From Planctomycetota bacterium (GTDB taxonomy: Bacteria; Planctomycetota; J058; J103): a stretch of DNA of 64,000 bases. Position numbers and translations under genes: made by a program. Shown here piece after piece: positions 48,530 to 60,363 of this stretch. The notes under the pieces are model-generated. The model had not been told where the DNA came from and ran no database searches. It saw nothing but the letters and a program-made list of their open reading frames with translations. The stretch's first letter is position 1. Every line of letters starts with the position of its first letter. The DNA is taken from assembly GCA_026004615.1 (NCBI GenBank), contig BPJM01000004.1:62001-126000 (forward strand), read 5' to 3'.

Positions 48530-50508
48530 ATGAGCATCATCGGCATCGACACCGGCGGAACTTTCACCGACCTGGTGGTGCTCGATCCCACGACCGGCCG
48601 CATCACCGCCACCCGCAAGGTGCCTTCCAGCCCGGCGGATCCCGCTGCCGCGGTGCTGCGGGCGCTGGAGGGCGAGCGGCCGCGCCGGGTGGTGCACGGC
48701 ACCACGGTCGCCACCAATGCGGTGCTCGAACGCCGGCTCGCCCGCGTCGCGTTGGTGACGAACGCGGGCCTGGAGGACGTGATCGAGATCGGCCGCCAGG
48801 CGCGCCCGCACCTGTACGCGCTGCACCCGCGCACCCCGCCGCCCCTGGTGCCGCCCGAGCTGCGCTTCGGCGTCGCCGCCCGCATGGAGCCGGACGGCAG
48901 CGCCGTGCGCGATCCGGACCCGGCCGCGCTGGCAGCGCTGCGCAGCCGGCTGGCCGCCGCCGGCATCGAGGCGGTGGCGATCTGCCTGCTGCACAGCTAC
49001 GCCAGCGGTGCCCACGAACGGGCGGTCGCCCAGGCGCTGGCACCGCTGGGGCTGCCGATCACGCTCTCCCACGAGATCCTGCCCGAGTTCCGCGAGTTCG
49101 AGCGGTTCAGCACCGCGGTGGTCAACGCGGCGCTGGTGCCGCTGCTCAGCCGCTACCTGGTGCGGCTCGGCGCCCGGGTGCCGAGCCTGTGGGTCATGCG
49201 CTCGGACGGCGGCGTCGCGCCGGCCGCCCGCCTGGCGCGCGAGCCGGTCTGGACGCTGTTGTCCGGGCCGGCCGGCGGCGTGCTCGGCGCAGCGCGCGCC
49301 GCGGCGGCGGCCGGCGTCGAACCGTTCATCTCGATCGACGTCGGGGGGACCTCGACCGACGTCGCGCTGTCGGGGGCGCCGCTGGTCGCCGGCGGGGAGA
49401 TCGGCGGGGTGCGGGTGGCCCACCCGAGCGTCGACCTGGTGACGATCGGCGCCGGCGGCGGCTCGATCGCGTGGGTGGACGCGGGCGGCGCGCTGCGGGT
49501 CGGTCCCCACTCGGCGGGCGCCGAGCCTGGACCCGCCTGCTACGGGCGCGGGGGCACCGAGCCCACGCTCACCGACGCGTGGGTGGTGCTGGGCCGGCTG
49601 GGCGAAGCAGGGCTGCTCGGAGGCGGCTTTGCCCTCGATGCCGAAGCCGCCCGCGCCGCGCTGGCGCGCCTGGGCGCGCGCCTGGGGCTCGGCGCCGCCG
49701 AGGCCGCCCGCGGGGTGGTGGAGGTGGCGCTCGCCGCCACCGAGCGCGCGGTGCGGCGCGTCTCGGTGGAACGGGGCGAGGATCCGCGCGAGCGGGCGCT
49801 GGTCGCCTTCGGGGGCGCGGGCGGGCTGGTGGCCGCGGAGCTGGTGCGGCGCCTGGGCATGCGCGGCGCCCTGGTGCCGCTGCATCCGGGGCTGCTGTCG
49901 GCGGTCGGCATGGCGCAGGCCGAGCTGGTGGTGCGGCGCACCCGCACGCTGTTGCGGCCGCTGGGCTCGGTGTCCGAGGCCGAGCTGGTGCAGCTGTTCG
50001 CAGAGCTCGAACAGCAGGCGCGCGCGGAGCTGCAGGCCGAGCTCGACGCGGAGGAGCCGGCCGAGGTGCGGCTGGTGCGCGAGCTGGATGTGCGCTACCG
50101 CGGCCAGTCGCACGAGCTGCGGATCGGCTGGCGGCCGGGCTCGGCGGTGCGCGCGGCGTTCGAACAGGAGCACGAGCGGCGCAACCGCTTCCGCGATCCG
50201 GAGCGCGAGGTCGAACTGGTGGCGGCGCGGCTGACGGCGCTGGCGGGCACGCCCGGGGTGTGCGCGCGGCCGCCGGCCATCGAGGCCGCCGGCACGGCGC
50301 CGCGCGCCGCTGCGGCCCCGCGCGCGGTAACCGCAGCGGGCGCGCTGTACGAGCGGTCGCAGCTCGCAGCGGGCGTGGAGATCCGAGGACCGGCCCTGGT
50401 GTGCGAGTACTCCGCCACCACGTATGTCCCCGCGGACTTCACGCTGCGGGTGCTCGCGGACGGCGCGCTGTGGCTCGCGCCGGGCGCGCCGGCGGGAGGA
50501 GCCACGGG

Positions 50509-50512
<4 letters not shown>
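48530..50512 (+). CDS. hyuA: HyuA: hydantoinase A/5-oxoprolinase-family ATPase subunit
   Basis: 660 residues. ATP-grasp-unrelated, ASKHA-fold ATPase subunit of the hydantoinase/oxoprolinase/acetone carboxylase family. IGIDTGGTFTDLVVLD is the phosphate-binding motif, VVHGTTVATNAVLER the family signature, ISIDVGGTSTDVAL the second motif, and GPACYGRGG plus FGGAGGLVAAELV complete the ATPase core. With HyuB it would hydrolyse a cyclic amide or 5-oxoproline at ATP cost, or carboxylate a ketone. The substrate cannot be read from sequence. GTG of hyuB overlaps its stop. Confidence 0.93.
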
Positions 50513-52153
<1,641 letters not shown>

Positions 52154-52170
<17 letters not shown>

Positions 52171-55100
52171 TGGTCAGCGGGAGCTGGAGCGCGCGCGCGG
52201 CGGCGAGCAATCGCTCGCGCGCCGCCAGGGCCGCGGTACCGGCGGCTGCCAGCCCCTGCTCCAGCACCGGCAGCGCCAGACGCCGCACCGCGGCCGCATC
52301 CAGTTCGAACAGCCCATCGCGCAGCCGCTGCCGCAGCTCGTCGTCGATGCCGAGCAACCAGCGCCGGCGCGCGGTGGAGAGCACCTCGGCGGGGCTGGGC
52401 GGGCGCAGGCCCGGGGCGAGCGCACCCAGCCGCACCGCCTCCAGGGCAGCGTCATCGAGCCGTTCGCGCGCGAACGCCCACACGCCGTCGAACACCTGGA
52501 GCGTCTCCTCCAGATGCGGATCGCGATAGGAGGCCATCACCAGCACCCCGTCCTCCTGGCCGTACTGGCACCAGCCGCCGTAGGCACCGCCCTGCACGCG
52601 GATGCGCTGGTACAGATAGTCCAGCGACAGCACGTGCGCGAGCAGCTCCAGCGCCGGCGCCGCCTCGCTGGTGATCGGTGCCACGGGCAGCAGGCGCGCC
52701 GCGAAGGCGACCTCGCTCGCGATCGCGATGCCCTCTGTCGCGGCGCGCTCGGCACCGGCGGCCACAGGCCCGCTCGCCGCCGTGCCGGCGGGCCCGCGGC
52801 CGTCCGGTGCGACCGCACCGCTTCCGCCGCCGGCCGCCGGCAGCGCCTCGATGAGGGCGTCGATCTCCGCGCGCAGCGCCGCGATGCTCTGCGGATCGCC
52901 CGCCACGCTCACCAGCAGCCGCTGGCGCACCAGCAGCCGCCGGCCGAGTGTCTCCAGGCGCTCGATGAGCTGCGGTAGCTCCTCCGCCAGCGTCGCCGCC
53001 AGCGCCCGCAGGAAGAGCAGCTGGCTCACCCCGGCCCACTGCTCCCGGCGGCGGAACCGCCGGCCCAGCCCCCGGGCGGCCCGCAGGATCGCCAGCCGGG
53101 TACCGCGCGGGATCAGCGCCGCCTCGGCGCGGGCGTGCGCCTCGCGCACCAGATCGCCCAGCCGCTTGGCGTCGTGGGGATCGGGCGCGCCGACCAGGTC
53201 GCGCACGATCGCGACCAGCTGGTGCCCGTTGTGTGCGAGCGCCTTGCCGTCGATCAGCAGCCGCTCGCGCGGAGCGCCGGTGTGTACCTCGGCGCCTGCC
53301 ACCAGCTCGCTCCACACCCCGCCGGTGTAGCGCTGGATGCGGCGTGCCATCTGCTCGTAGTCCAGGCCCGCCGCGCCCATCTCGGTGGTGGCGAGGCCGA
53401 ACAGCGGCAGCAGCGCGACCAGCTCTTCCTCCAGCTCGGCGGTATCGAAGGCCAGCCCGAGGTAGACCATCCCGTTGGCGAACACCGGATGCTCGAGGAT
53501 CGGCACCCCGGCGTGCTCGCGCATCTCCGTCGGCAGCCGGCGGACCGCCCGCGGCACCTGGTGCGGCTCCAGCCGCGGCAGACGCGCGAGCGCTGCGGGC
53601 GGATCGGGCGTGGCCTGCGCGGCGCGCAGGGCGCGGGCGCGCTCGGCCAGCCGCTGCCGCTCGGCCGCATCCAACCGTGCGCTCAGCTCGGCGAGCCGGG
53701 CGCGCAGCGCCCGCTCCCGCTCGACGAACAGCTCCGGGTCGGGCCGCGCCACCAGCCGCAGCCGGTGCGGATTGTCCAGCAGCCAGCGGCGCAGCGTGCG
53801 CTCGGGCAGATCCGGCTCGGCGGCGAGCCGGCGCCGCAGCGCGGCCAGCTGTTCGCCGAAGCGCAGGCCGTCCTTCGGATCGGCGCCGTAGTACCAGAGC
53901 CTGCTCGCGCGGCTGAGCAGCAGGATGGGAAACGGCGGTACGATCTCGCGCCCGGCCAGCTCCACCTGGTGCAGGCTCGCCTCCAGCAGCTCGCGGTCGA
54001 GCCCTTGCTCCGCCAGCCGGGCCAGGGTCCCGAGCACCAGCTGCTCGATCGCCCCGGCGTGCTCGGGCTCGGTGCCCCGCAGCCCGAAGCGCACCGCCAG
54101 CTGCAGCGTCTCGGTCTCGCAGGCATGCGGCGGATACAGATCCTCGCCCAGTCCCGAGTCGATGAGCGCCTTGCGCAGCGGTCCGGCCGCCGAGCCGACC
54201 AGCGCCTCCACCAGCACCTGGAGCCACAGCGCCTCTGCCACCTCGGTCACCGGACAGCACAGCCACGCGAGCACGCAGAAGCTGCGGCGCGCGGTCTCCG
54301 CCCCGGCTGCCACCGGATAGCGCAGCTGCAGCTCTCGCGGTGCCGGCCAGGGCGGCTGCAGGGCGGGGACCGCGGGCGGTGGGGGGCCAGGCTGCAGGCC
54401 CGCCAGCAGCCGCGCCAGCAGCGCCAGGTTGTCGCGCGGCGGCACGTCGCCATAGAGCAAAAAACCGCGCGGCCCGCGGCGCGTACGCCCGCCGGTGGAA
54501 CTCCACCAGCGCCTGGTGGGTGAGCAGCGGGATCTCGTCCGGCTCGCCGCCGGCATCGTGCCGGTAGCAGGTATCGGGCCGCAAGGCGCGGCTCAGCGCG
54601 CGCTCCACGAGCTGCTCGGGCGAGCTGTACGCCCCGCGCATCTCGTTGTAGACGACACCGCTCCAGACGAACCGCTGCGGAGGATCCTGCCCTTCGTCCT
54701 CCGGCGCCAAATGGACCCCTTCCTGGGCGAAGGTGGTCTCGAGCAGGCGGGGGCGCAGCACCAGGTCGCAGTAGACGCTCGCCAGATTTTCGTAGTCGGC
54801 GCGCACCGCCGAGCAGACCGGATAGATGGTGCGATCGGGCCAGGTGAACGCGTTGAGGAAGGTGGCGAGCGAGCGCCGCTCCAGCTCGGCGAACGCGTCC
54901 TTGACCGGGAAGCGCTCCGAGCCCGCCAGCACGCAGTGCTCCAGCACGTGCGGGGTACCGCGCGAATCCTCCGCCGGTGTCAAGAAGCCGACCGCGAACA
55001 GCTTCTCCTCGTCGTGGCAGTGCAGCAGCAGCACCTGGGCTCCGGTCTGCAGGTGCACCGCCTCGTAGCAGCGGGCGCGGATCTCCTCCAGCGGCGTCAC

Positions 55101-55178
55101 CGCCTCGATGCGAAAGCCTTCCACCTGCTGGCCGGGCTCGAGCTGGGGGGCGGGGATGGCAGTGCGGTCAGCGCTCAT
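52154..55178 (-). pseudogene. M16C presequence-protease-type zinc peptidase, one-base frameshift
   Basis: Large clamshell metalloprotease of the PreP/falcilysin subfamily (M16C), degrading peptides in the cytosol or periplasm. The inverted zinc motif HVLEH (H77, H81, with E80) and YNEMRGAYSSPEQLVE are in the N-terminal part, PEILLSRASRLW-like phrases in the middle, and YGGWCQYGQEDGVLV with YRDPHLEETL in the C-terminal part. The frame breaks at a run of six A (54459-54464, six T in the gene): removing one base joins APRAARFF-LLYGDVPPRDN and yields 1007 residues, the normal M16C length. So the gene is probably intact and the extra base a homopolymer error. ATG 55178 has GAGGCGAG upstream. Confidence 0.88.
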
Positions 55179-55214
55179 GGAGTCTCGCCTCGGCTGCGGC
55201 TCGTCCGAGCCGGG

Positions 55215-55244
55215 AGTCTACGGCACGGCCGGCGCGGCGGGCAA
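55215..55244 (-). promoter_or_regulatory. Promoter for the M16C gene
   Basis: Minus strand: TTGCCC, 18-nt spacer, TAGACT; leader ~30 nt. It separates this gene from the housekeeping operon upstream. Confidence 0.5.
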
Positions 55245-55281
55245 GCTGCGGCCAGTCGGCTCCGCCGCCGCGGGCGGCTGC

Positions 55282-56370
55282 TCAGCGGCCGATGGCGCGC
55301 AGGGTGCGCAACAGGCTCTCGCCCCAGATCTGGGCGAGCGCGGCGCGCGAGAAGCCGCGCGCCACCAGCGCGGCGGTCAGCGCCGGGTAGTCGGCCAGCG
55401 AGCGCAGTCCAGTCGGCGGCGGCAGACCGGAGCCCAGATCGCTGCCGATGGCGACGTGCTCCGCTCCCATGACTTCGCACATGTGCTCCAGGTTGCGCGC
55501 CACATCACCCAGCCCGGCCCGCAGCGTGCCGTTGAGGAAGTAGGGCGAGAGCAGAAGCCCCACCACGCCGCCGGCAGCCCGCACCGCGCGCAGTTCCTCC
55601 TCGGTCGTCATGCGCGCCGCCGGCACGAAGCGGCGCAGTCCGGTGTGGGAGTAGATCACGGGCTGGGCGCTCAGCCGCAGCACCTCCGAGCGCGCGCGGG
55701 GGCTCGAATGCGTGATGTCGAGCAGGATCCCGAGCCGGTTGCACTGCCGCACCAGCTCCCGCCCCCGTGCGCTCAGTCCCCAGTCGCGCCCGGGGTGGGT
55801 CGCGGTGGCCGCGAGCCGGTTGTTGATGAAGTGCGACAGCGTCAGATAGATCGCGCCGTGCTCGCGCAGCAGCTCCAGCTCGGCGAGGTCGGCCTCGATC
55901 GCATGCCCGCCCTCGACCGCGAGCATGAGCGCCAGCTTGCCCTGCTCGCGCGCGGCCAGCACCTCGGCGCTGGAGCGGGCGTGGAGCACCTGCCCGGCGT
56001 GGCGCTCGCACAGCGCGCGCAGCCGCGCCAGCTGATGGCGGAGCGCCCGCCGGTAGCTGCGCCAGGGATTGGGGAGCAGGTAGACCACCGCGACCAGCAG
56101 GTCGAGCCCACCCGCGCGCGCCTGCTCGATGCTGACGGTGCCGAAGAGGTTCTTGAGCGGGCCGCGCCGCGCCCACCACGGATACGGACGGCACACATCG
56201 AAGCCGAGGTAGCCGACGCCGAGCATGAGGTGGGTGTGCAGGTCGGCGACCAGCAGCTCCTGGTGCAGCTGGCGCGCCGCCGCGGCCGTTCCGGCCGGCC
56301 CCGCGGTGCTCGCGGGGCAGGGGGGGGCGTGCCGCGTGCCGCCGCAGCCGGCCCCGGCGGGCACGCTCAT
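55282..56370 (-). CDS. M19 membrane-dipeptidase-family zinc peptidase
   Basis: 362 residues. DLHTHLMLGVGYLGFD gives the first metal ligands, AVEGGHAIEADL the bridging Glu, LSHFINN, DITHSSPRA and YSHTGLRRFVPAARM the other His ligands, and IGSDLGSG the late Asp. M19 enzymes cleave dipeptides, including D-amino-acid-containing ones, and are sometimes encoded near pyrroloquinoline quinone or secondary-metabolite genes; nothing here suggests that. ATG 56370 overlaps the dut stop by ATGA, so it ends the tpiA-to-M19 operon. Confidence 0.87.
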   Translation of the reverse strand: MSVPAGAGCGGTRHAPPCPASTAGPAGTAAAARQLHQELLVADLHTHLMLGVGYLGFDVCRPYPWWARRGPLKNLFGTVSIEQARAGGLDLLVAVVYLLPNPWRSYRRALRHQLARLRALCERHAGQVLHARSSAEVLAAREQGKLALMLAVEGGHAIEADLAELELLREHGAIYLTLSHFINNRLAATATHPGRDWGLSARGRELVRQCNRLGILLDITHSSPRARSEVLRLSAQPVIYSHTGLRRFVPAARMTTEEELRAVRAAGGVVGLLLSPYFLNGTLRAGLGDVARNLEHMCEVMGAEHVAIGSDLGSGLPPPTGLRSLADYPALTAALVARGFSRAALAQIWGESLLRTLRAIGR

Positions 56371-56867
56371 CCCCGTCGCCGCCCCTGGCGAGGGTGGGCG
56401 CTCGCGGTCCCGCTGCCCGTGGAGCCGAACCCGCCGGTGCCGCGTGCGGTCTCGCCCAGCGCCGCGGCCAGTTCCAGCCGCGCGCGCTCCACCCGCATGA
56501 GCACCAGCTGCGCGATCCGCATCCCGCGCTCGATCGTGAACGGCTGTTGCCCGAGGTTGCCGACGATCACGCCCAGCTCGCCGCGGTAGTCCGCATCGAG
56601 CGTGCCCACGCCGTTGACCAGGGTGAGCCCGTGGTGCAACGCCAGCCCCGAGCGCGCGCGGACCTGCAGTTCGTAGCCGGGCGGCACCTCGAAGCTGAGT
56701 CCGGTCGGCACCAGCACGATCTGCCCGGGGGCGCAGACCAGCGGCTGGTCTACCGCCGCGCGCACGTCGAGCCCGCTGGCGCCTTCGCTCATGTAGCGCG
56801 GCAGCTCGAGATCTTCGGTCCCCGGCCGCCGCCGCACCCGCACCACCACCGGTTCGCGCTCCGCCAT
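56367..56867 (-). CDS. dut: dUTP diphosphatase
   Basis: 166 residues, homotrimeric dUTPase that hydrolyses dUTP to dUMP. All five motifs: I ASGLDVRAA, II RARSGLALHH, III NGVGTLDADYRGELGV, IV GMRIAQLVL, V RGTGGFGSTG. The glycine-rich C terminus with F is normal. Between coaB (32 nt) and the M19 gene (ATGA overlap). Confidence 0.97.
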   Translation of the reverse strand: MAEREPVVVRVRRRPGTEDLELPRYMSEGASGLDVRAAVDQPLVCAPGQIVLVPTGLSFEVPPGYELQVRARSGLALHHGLTLVNGVGTLDADYRGELGVIVGNLGQQPFTIERGMRIAQLVLMRVERARLELAAALGETARGTGGFGSTGSGTASAHPRQGRRRG

Positions 56868-56899
56868 CGGCTCGTCCCCCCGGTGCGACCGCTCGCCCC

Positions 56900-57541
56900 T
56901 CAGCTCCGGATCGCCCGCTCTCGCTCCAGCTGCTCCAGCACGCGCTCCGCCAGCTCGTCCTTGCTGCCCTCATGGCGCCCCCGCACCCCCTCGCGTCCGA
57001 GGATGGTGATGGCGGCGCCGTGCTCGATCGCGAAGTTCGAGGGCGCATTGAGCACGATCAGATCGAGCCCCTTGCGTTCCAGCTTGGCGCGGGCGTGCGC
57101 CTCGCCCTGCTCGGCCTCCAGGGCAAAGCCCACCAGCAGCTGCCCGGGCCGGCGCGCGCGCGCGAGCGCGGTCAGGATATCGGGGGTGCGCACCAGGCGG
57201 AGCGAGATCGCCTCGCCCAGCGCGTCCTTCTTGAGCTTGCCGGCCAGCCGCGTCTCGGGACGGAAGTCCGCCGGCGCCGCTGCCATCACGAGCGCGTCCG
57301 CGCGCGGCCACAGCTGCAGGCACGCCGCCAGCATCTCCTCGGTGGTCTCGACCTCGCGCAGCTCCACGAGCCCCGCCGGTGGCGGCAGCGCGACCGGTCC
57401 TCGCACCAGCGCCACCTGGTGACCGCGCCGCACCGCCGCGCTCGCGATCGCCTGCCCCATCCGCCCCGAGGAGGGGTTGGACAGAAAGCGCACCGCATCG
57501 AGCCATTCGCGGGTCGGTCCCGCCGTCACCACCAGGCGCAT
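56900..57541 (-). CDS. coaB: Phosphopantothenoylcysteine synthetase CoaB (separate gene)
   Basis: 213 residues: only the ligase half of the usual CoaBC fusion. VVTAGPTREWLDAVRFLSNPSSGRMG binds nucleotide and substrate (read in two phrases), MAAAPADFRPE is the conserved catalytic-site loop, GKLKKDA holds the two lysines, and LNAPSNFAIEHGAAITILG the end. It joins 4'-phosphopantothenate with cysteine in coenzyme A synthesis. Found here 34 nt after the coaC stop rather than fused to it. Confidence 0.93.
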   Translation of the reverse strand: MRLVVTAGPTREWLDAVRFLSNPSSGRMGQAIASAAVRRGHQVALVRGPVALPPPAGLVELREVETTEEMLAACLQLWPRADALVMAAAPADFRPETRLAGKLKKDALGEAISLRLVRTPDILTALARARRPGQLLVGFALEAEQGEAHARAKLERKGLDLIVLNAPSNFAIEHGAAITILGREGVRGRHEGSKDELAERVLEQLERERAIRS

Positions 57542-57575
57542 CGCAGCGATCCTCCAGGCTGGACGGCGGTGCGGC

Positions 57576-58187
57576 TCACACCAGCTCGCCCCGCCCCGGC
57601 TCGCTCGGGCGGGCGGCCCCCAGCGCCTCGATGCGGGCGAGGATCCGCTGCGGGTCGGCCAGCCGGCCCGCCCCCCAGCGGCCGCACGCGAGCGCCCCCT
57701 GTTCGGGCTCGATCACCTCGTAGCCCCAGCGGCGCAGGGTCTCGAGGTTGTGCGCGACGGCCGGGTGGGCGTACATCTGGTCGTTCATCGCCGGGGCGAC
57801 CAGCACCGGCCCGCGGTAGGCGAGCACCAGCGTCGTCAGGAAGTCATCCGCCAGCCCCAGCGCCAGGCGCGCGATCGTGTGGGCGGTGGCCGGCGCGATG
57901 GCGAACACATCCGCGCGCTCCGCCAGCCCCACGTGCTCGACCCGGGCCCCGCCGCCAGCACTCTCCGCGGCGAACAGCTCGCCGTGCACCGGGTTGCCCG
58001 TCAGCGGGTAGAAGGTGGCGGGGGTGACGAGCTGCGCCGCCGCGCGCGTCAGCACCACGTGGACCTGGTGACCGCGCTGGGCGAGCCGGCTCGCCAGCTC
58101 TGCCGCCTTGTAGGCAGCGATCGAGCCGCTCACCCCCAGCACCACCACCAGCGGCCGCCCGGCCGGACCGGGAACGTGCTCGGTCAT
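57576..58187 (-). CDS. coaC: Phosphopantothenoylcysteine decarboxylase CoaC (separate gene)
   Basis: 203 residues, homododecameric HFCD flavoprotein: VVVLGVSGSIAAYKAAELASRL (FMN, in parts), VEHVGLAERADVFAIAPATAHTIARL, APAMNDQMYAHP (PxMNxxM), and ALACGRWGAGRL with the catalytic Cys. It decarboxylates phosphopantothenoylcysteine. It is a stand-alone protein and not the N-terminal half of CoaBC. ATG 58187 overlaps the gmk stop by ATGA. Confidence 0.94.
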   Translation of the reverse strand: MTEHVPGPAGRPLVVVLGVSGSIAAYKAAELASRLAQRGHQVHVVLTRAAAQLVTPATFYPLTGNPVHGELFAAESAGGGARVEHVGLAERADVFAIAPATAHTIARLALGLADDFLTTLVLAYRGPVLVAPAMNDQMYAHPAVAHNLETLRRWGYEVIEPEQGALACGRWGAGRLADPQRILARIEALGAARPSEPGRGELV

Positions 58188-58783
58188 GGGGTTCGCCCGC
58201 TGCTGCCGGATGCCCCCGGCAGGCCCGGCGTCACTCCCGCCAGCGCCAGCCGCCGCACCTCGGCGACACAGCGCTCCAGATCGTCGTTGGTCACGACCGC
58301 ATCATAGGCCGGCGCCTCGGCCAGCTCCGCCCGCGCGCGCGCCAGCCGGCGCTCCAGCCCTGCCTGGTCCTCGCTCGCCCGCCCCCGCAACCGCTCCGCC
58401 AGCACCTGGAAACTCGGCGGCACGATCATGATGCAGGTCACCGGCAGCCCGCTCTGCCGCAGGCTCCTGGCTCCCTGGGTGTCGATGTCGAGCAGCGCCA
58501 CGCGCCCCTCGGCGAGCGCCTGTTCCAGCGGCGCGCGCGGGGTTCCGTACAGCTCCCCGTAGACCTCCGCCCACTCCAGCAGCCCACCCTCGGCCCGCAG
58601 CCGTTCGAACTGCTCCCGGCTCAGGAACAGATAGTCCACCCCGTGGCGCTCGCCCGGACGGGGCGGGCGCGTGGTGGCGGACACGCTCAGCCAGAAGCGC
58701 GGCTCCTGGGCGAGCAGCCGCCGGATGACGGAGGTCTTGCCCGCACCCGAAGGCCCCGAGATCACCACCGCGCGCCCGCCCAC
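58184..58783 (-). CDS. gmk: Guanylate kinase
   Basis: 199 residues, GMP to GDP with ATP. P-loop ISGPSGAGKTSVIRRLL, GMP-binding SATTRPPRPGERHGVDY and EWAEVYGELYGTP, and LLDIDTQGARSLR. GTG 58783 has GGAGGGG...GGGAG upstream; the gene lies 18 nt after yicC and overlaps coaC. No rpoZ gene separates them, unlike in many bacteria. Confidence 0.96.
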   Translation of the reverse strand: MGGRAVVISGPSGAGKTSVIRRLLAQEPRFWLSVSATTRPPRPGERHGVDYLFLSREQFERLRAEGGLLEWAEVYGELYGTPRAPLEQALAEGRVALLDIDTQGARSLRQSGLPVTCIMIVPPSFQVLAERLRGRASEDQAGLERRLARARAELAEAPAYDAVVTNDDLERCVAEVRRLALAGVTPGLPGASGSSGRTP

Positions 58784-58801
58784 CTCCCGCCCCTCCGTGC
58801 G

Positions 58802-59683
58802 CTATTCCACGTTGGCCGCCTGCTCGCGCATGCGGCCGACCTCGATCTTGATCACCAGCGCGTGCTCGAGCAGCGCCGGGTCCTGCAGCTTGGCGGCCAG
58901 GGTCGTCGCCTCGCGCTGCAACTCCTGGGTCAGAAACTCCAGCCGCCGGCCCACCGGACCTCCCCTGGCCAGCGCCTCGGCCACCGCCCCCAGATGGGCC
59001 TCGAGCCGGCTCAGCTCCTCGCTCACGTCGCTGCGCTCGGCGAGCAGCGCCACCTCGCGGGCGATCTGCCCCGGGTCCAGGGGCGTTTCGCCCAGCAGGC
59101 GCGCCAGGCGCTGCTCCAGCCGCTCGCGATAGGCCGCGAGCGCGCCCGGCAGGCCCTCCTTGAGCCGCGCCAGCGCCTCGGCCACCCGCGCGCACGCGCG
59201 CTCCAGCTCGCGCGCCAGCAGCTGTCCCTCGGCCTCGCGGCTGGCCACCAGAGCCGCCAGCGCCTGCTGCAGCACCGGCATCACGCGCTCCGCCAGCAGC
59301 GGTTCGCCCTCGGGCTCCGCGGGCGCGGGCTCGATCACCCCGGGCAGCGCCGCCAGCCGATCGAGCGCCAGCGGCTCGGCCTCGCGCGCGATCTCGGCCT
59401 GCAGTTCTCCGAGCTCCCGCACGTAGTACTTGAGCAGCTCGCGATCGAGCCGCCACGCCCCTGGCCGGCGCGGGCCGTGATAGCCGAGCTCCAGGTAGAT
59501 ACTGCCGCGTTCGATCCGCTCGCGCACCGCCCGCTCGATCGCCGGGCCGAGCGGCGCGCACGCATCGGGCAGCCGCAGGTGCAGTTTCAGACCCCGGTGG
59601 TTGAGCGCGCGCACGAGCACGCTGACGACGAGGTCGCCCTCGGCGAACCGCGCGCGCCCGAAACCGGTCATGCTCCGGATCAC
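58802..59683 (-). CDS. yicC: YicC-family endoribonuclease-like protein
   Basis: 293 residues. It starts at GTG 59683 with IRSMTGFGRARF, the near-invariant N terminus of YicC; the GTG overlaps the pyrE stop (GTGA). LVRALNHRGLKLHLRLP, RGSIYLEL and the end LVIKIEVGRMREQAANVE are also family signatures. YicC is an RNA-processing protein in E. coli (with PNPase). The yicC-gmk neighbourhood is common in bacteria. Confidence 0.95.
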   Translation of the reverse strand: MIRSMTGFGRARFAEGDLVVSVLVRALNHRGLKLHLRLPDACAPLGPAIERAVRERIERGSIYLELGYHGPRRPGAWRLDRELLKYYVRELGELQAEIAREAEPLALDRLAALPGVIEPAPAEPEGEPLLAERVMPVLQQALAALVASREAEGQLLARELERACARVAEALARLKEGLPGALAAYRERLEQRLARLLGETPLDPGQIAREVALLAERSDVSEELSRLEAHLGAVAEALARGGPVGRRLEFLTQELQREATTLAAKLQDPALLEHALVIKIEVGRMREQAANVE

Positions 59684-60363
59684 CGCCCGCCGGCTCCGCC
59701 CGACTCCGCCCCTGCGCGCCGGCTGCCCGGGCTCTCCAGCGGCTCGCCCCGCCTGCAGCGCGGGCAGTCCTCGGGGCGCCAGGCAGGCGCCTGCAGGCGG
59801 AGCAGTGCCTCGAAGCGCAGCTCGCCGAAGATCGGCGGCAGATCGGGGGCTGTCCGGTCGAGCAGTGCGGCTACCCCGACCGGCACGCCCCCCGCCCCGC
59901 GCACGAGCTCCACGACCTCGCGCGCCGAGCCGCCGGTGGTCACCACGTCCTCGACCACCAGCACGCGCGCTCCTGCGGGCACCTGCTGGCCGCGGCGCAG
60001 CATCAGCTGGCCCTGGTAGCGCTCGGCGAACAGCGCCGGACAGCCGAGCGCGCGTGCGACCTCGTAGCCGACGATGACTCCGCCGAGGGCCGGCGCCACC
60101 ACCAGGTCCACCGCCGCACCGCCGAACCGGGCGGCCAGGGCCGCTCCGAGCCGCTCCGCCTCCGGTGGCTGGGCGAGTACGGCCTGGCACTGCACGTAGT
60201 GCTCGCTGTGCAGGCCCGAGGAGAGCAGGAAATGGCCCGTGCGCAGCGCACCCCGCGCGCGCAGCAGCTGCTCGAGCTGCGCGGCCTCGGCCGCACCGGC
60301 GGGAGCGGCGCTCCGCGGCGCCGCGCCTGGGGGCTGGTGCCCCGGCGGAACCGGCTCAGCCAT
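59680..60363 (-). CDS. pyrE: Orotate phosphoribosyltransferase
   Basis: 227 residues, orotate + PRPP to OMP. The PRPP motif VLVVEDVVTTGGSA is intact, with GHFLLSSGLHSEHYVQC and VAPALGGVIVGYEVA before it and FAERYQGQLMLRRG as the loop. The C terminus has a CPRCRRGEP-SPGSR tail, as in thermophilic-type PyrE proteins, which may bind zinc. ATG 60363 overlaps the secG end by 8 nt (ATGGCTGA). Confidence 0.95.
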   Translation of the reverse strand: MAEPVPPGHQPPGAAPRSAAPAGAAEAAQLEQLLRARGALRTGHFLLSSGLHSEHYVQCQAVLAQPPEAERLGAALAARFGGAAVDLVVAPALGGVIVGYEVARALGCPALFAERYQGQLMLRRGQQVPAGARVLVVEDVVTTGGSAREVVELVRGAGGVPVGVAALLDRTAPDLPPIFGELRFEALLRLQAPAWRPEDCPRCRRGEPLESPGSRRAGAESGGAGGR

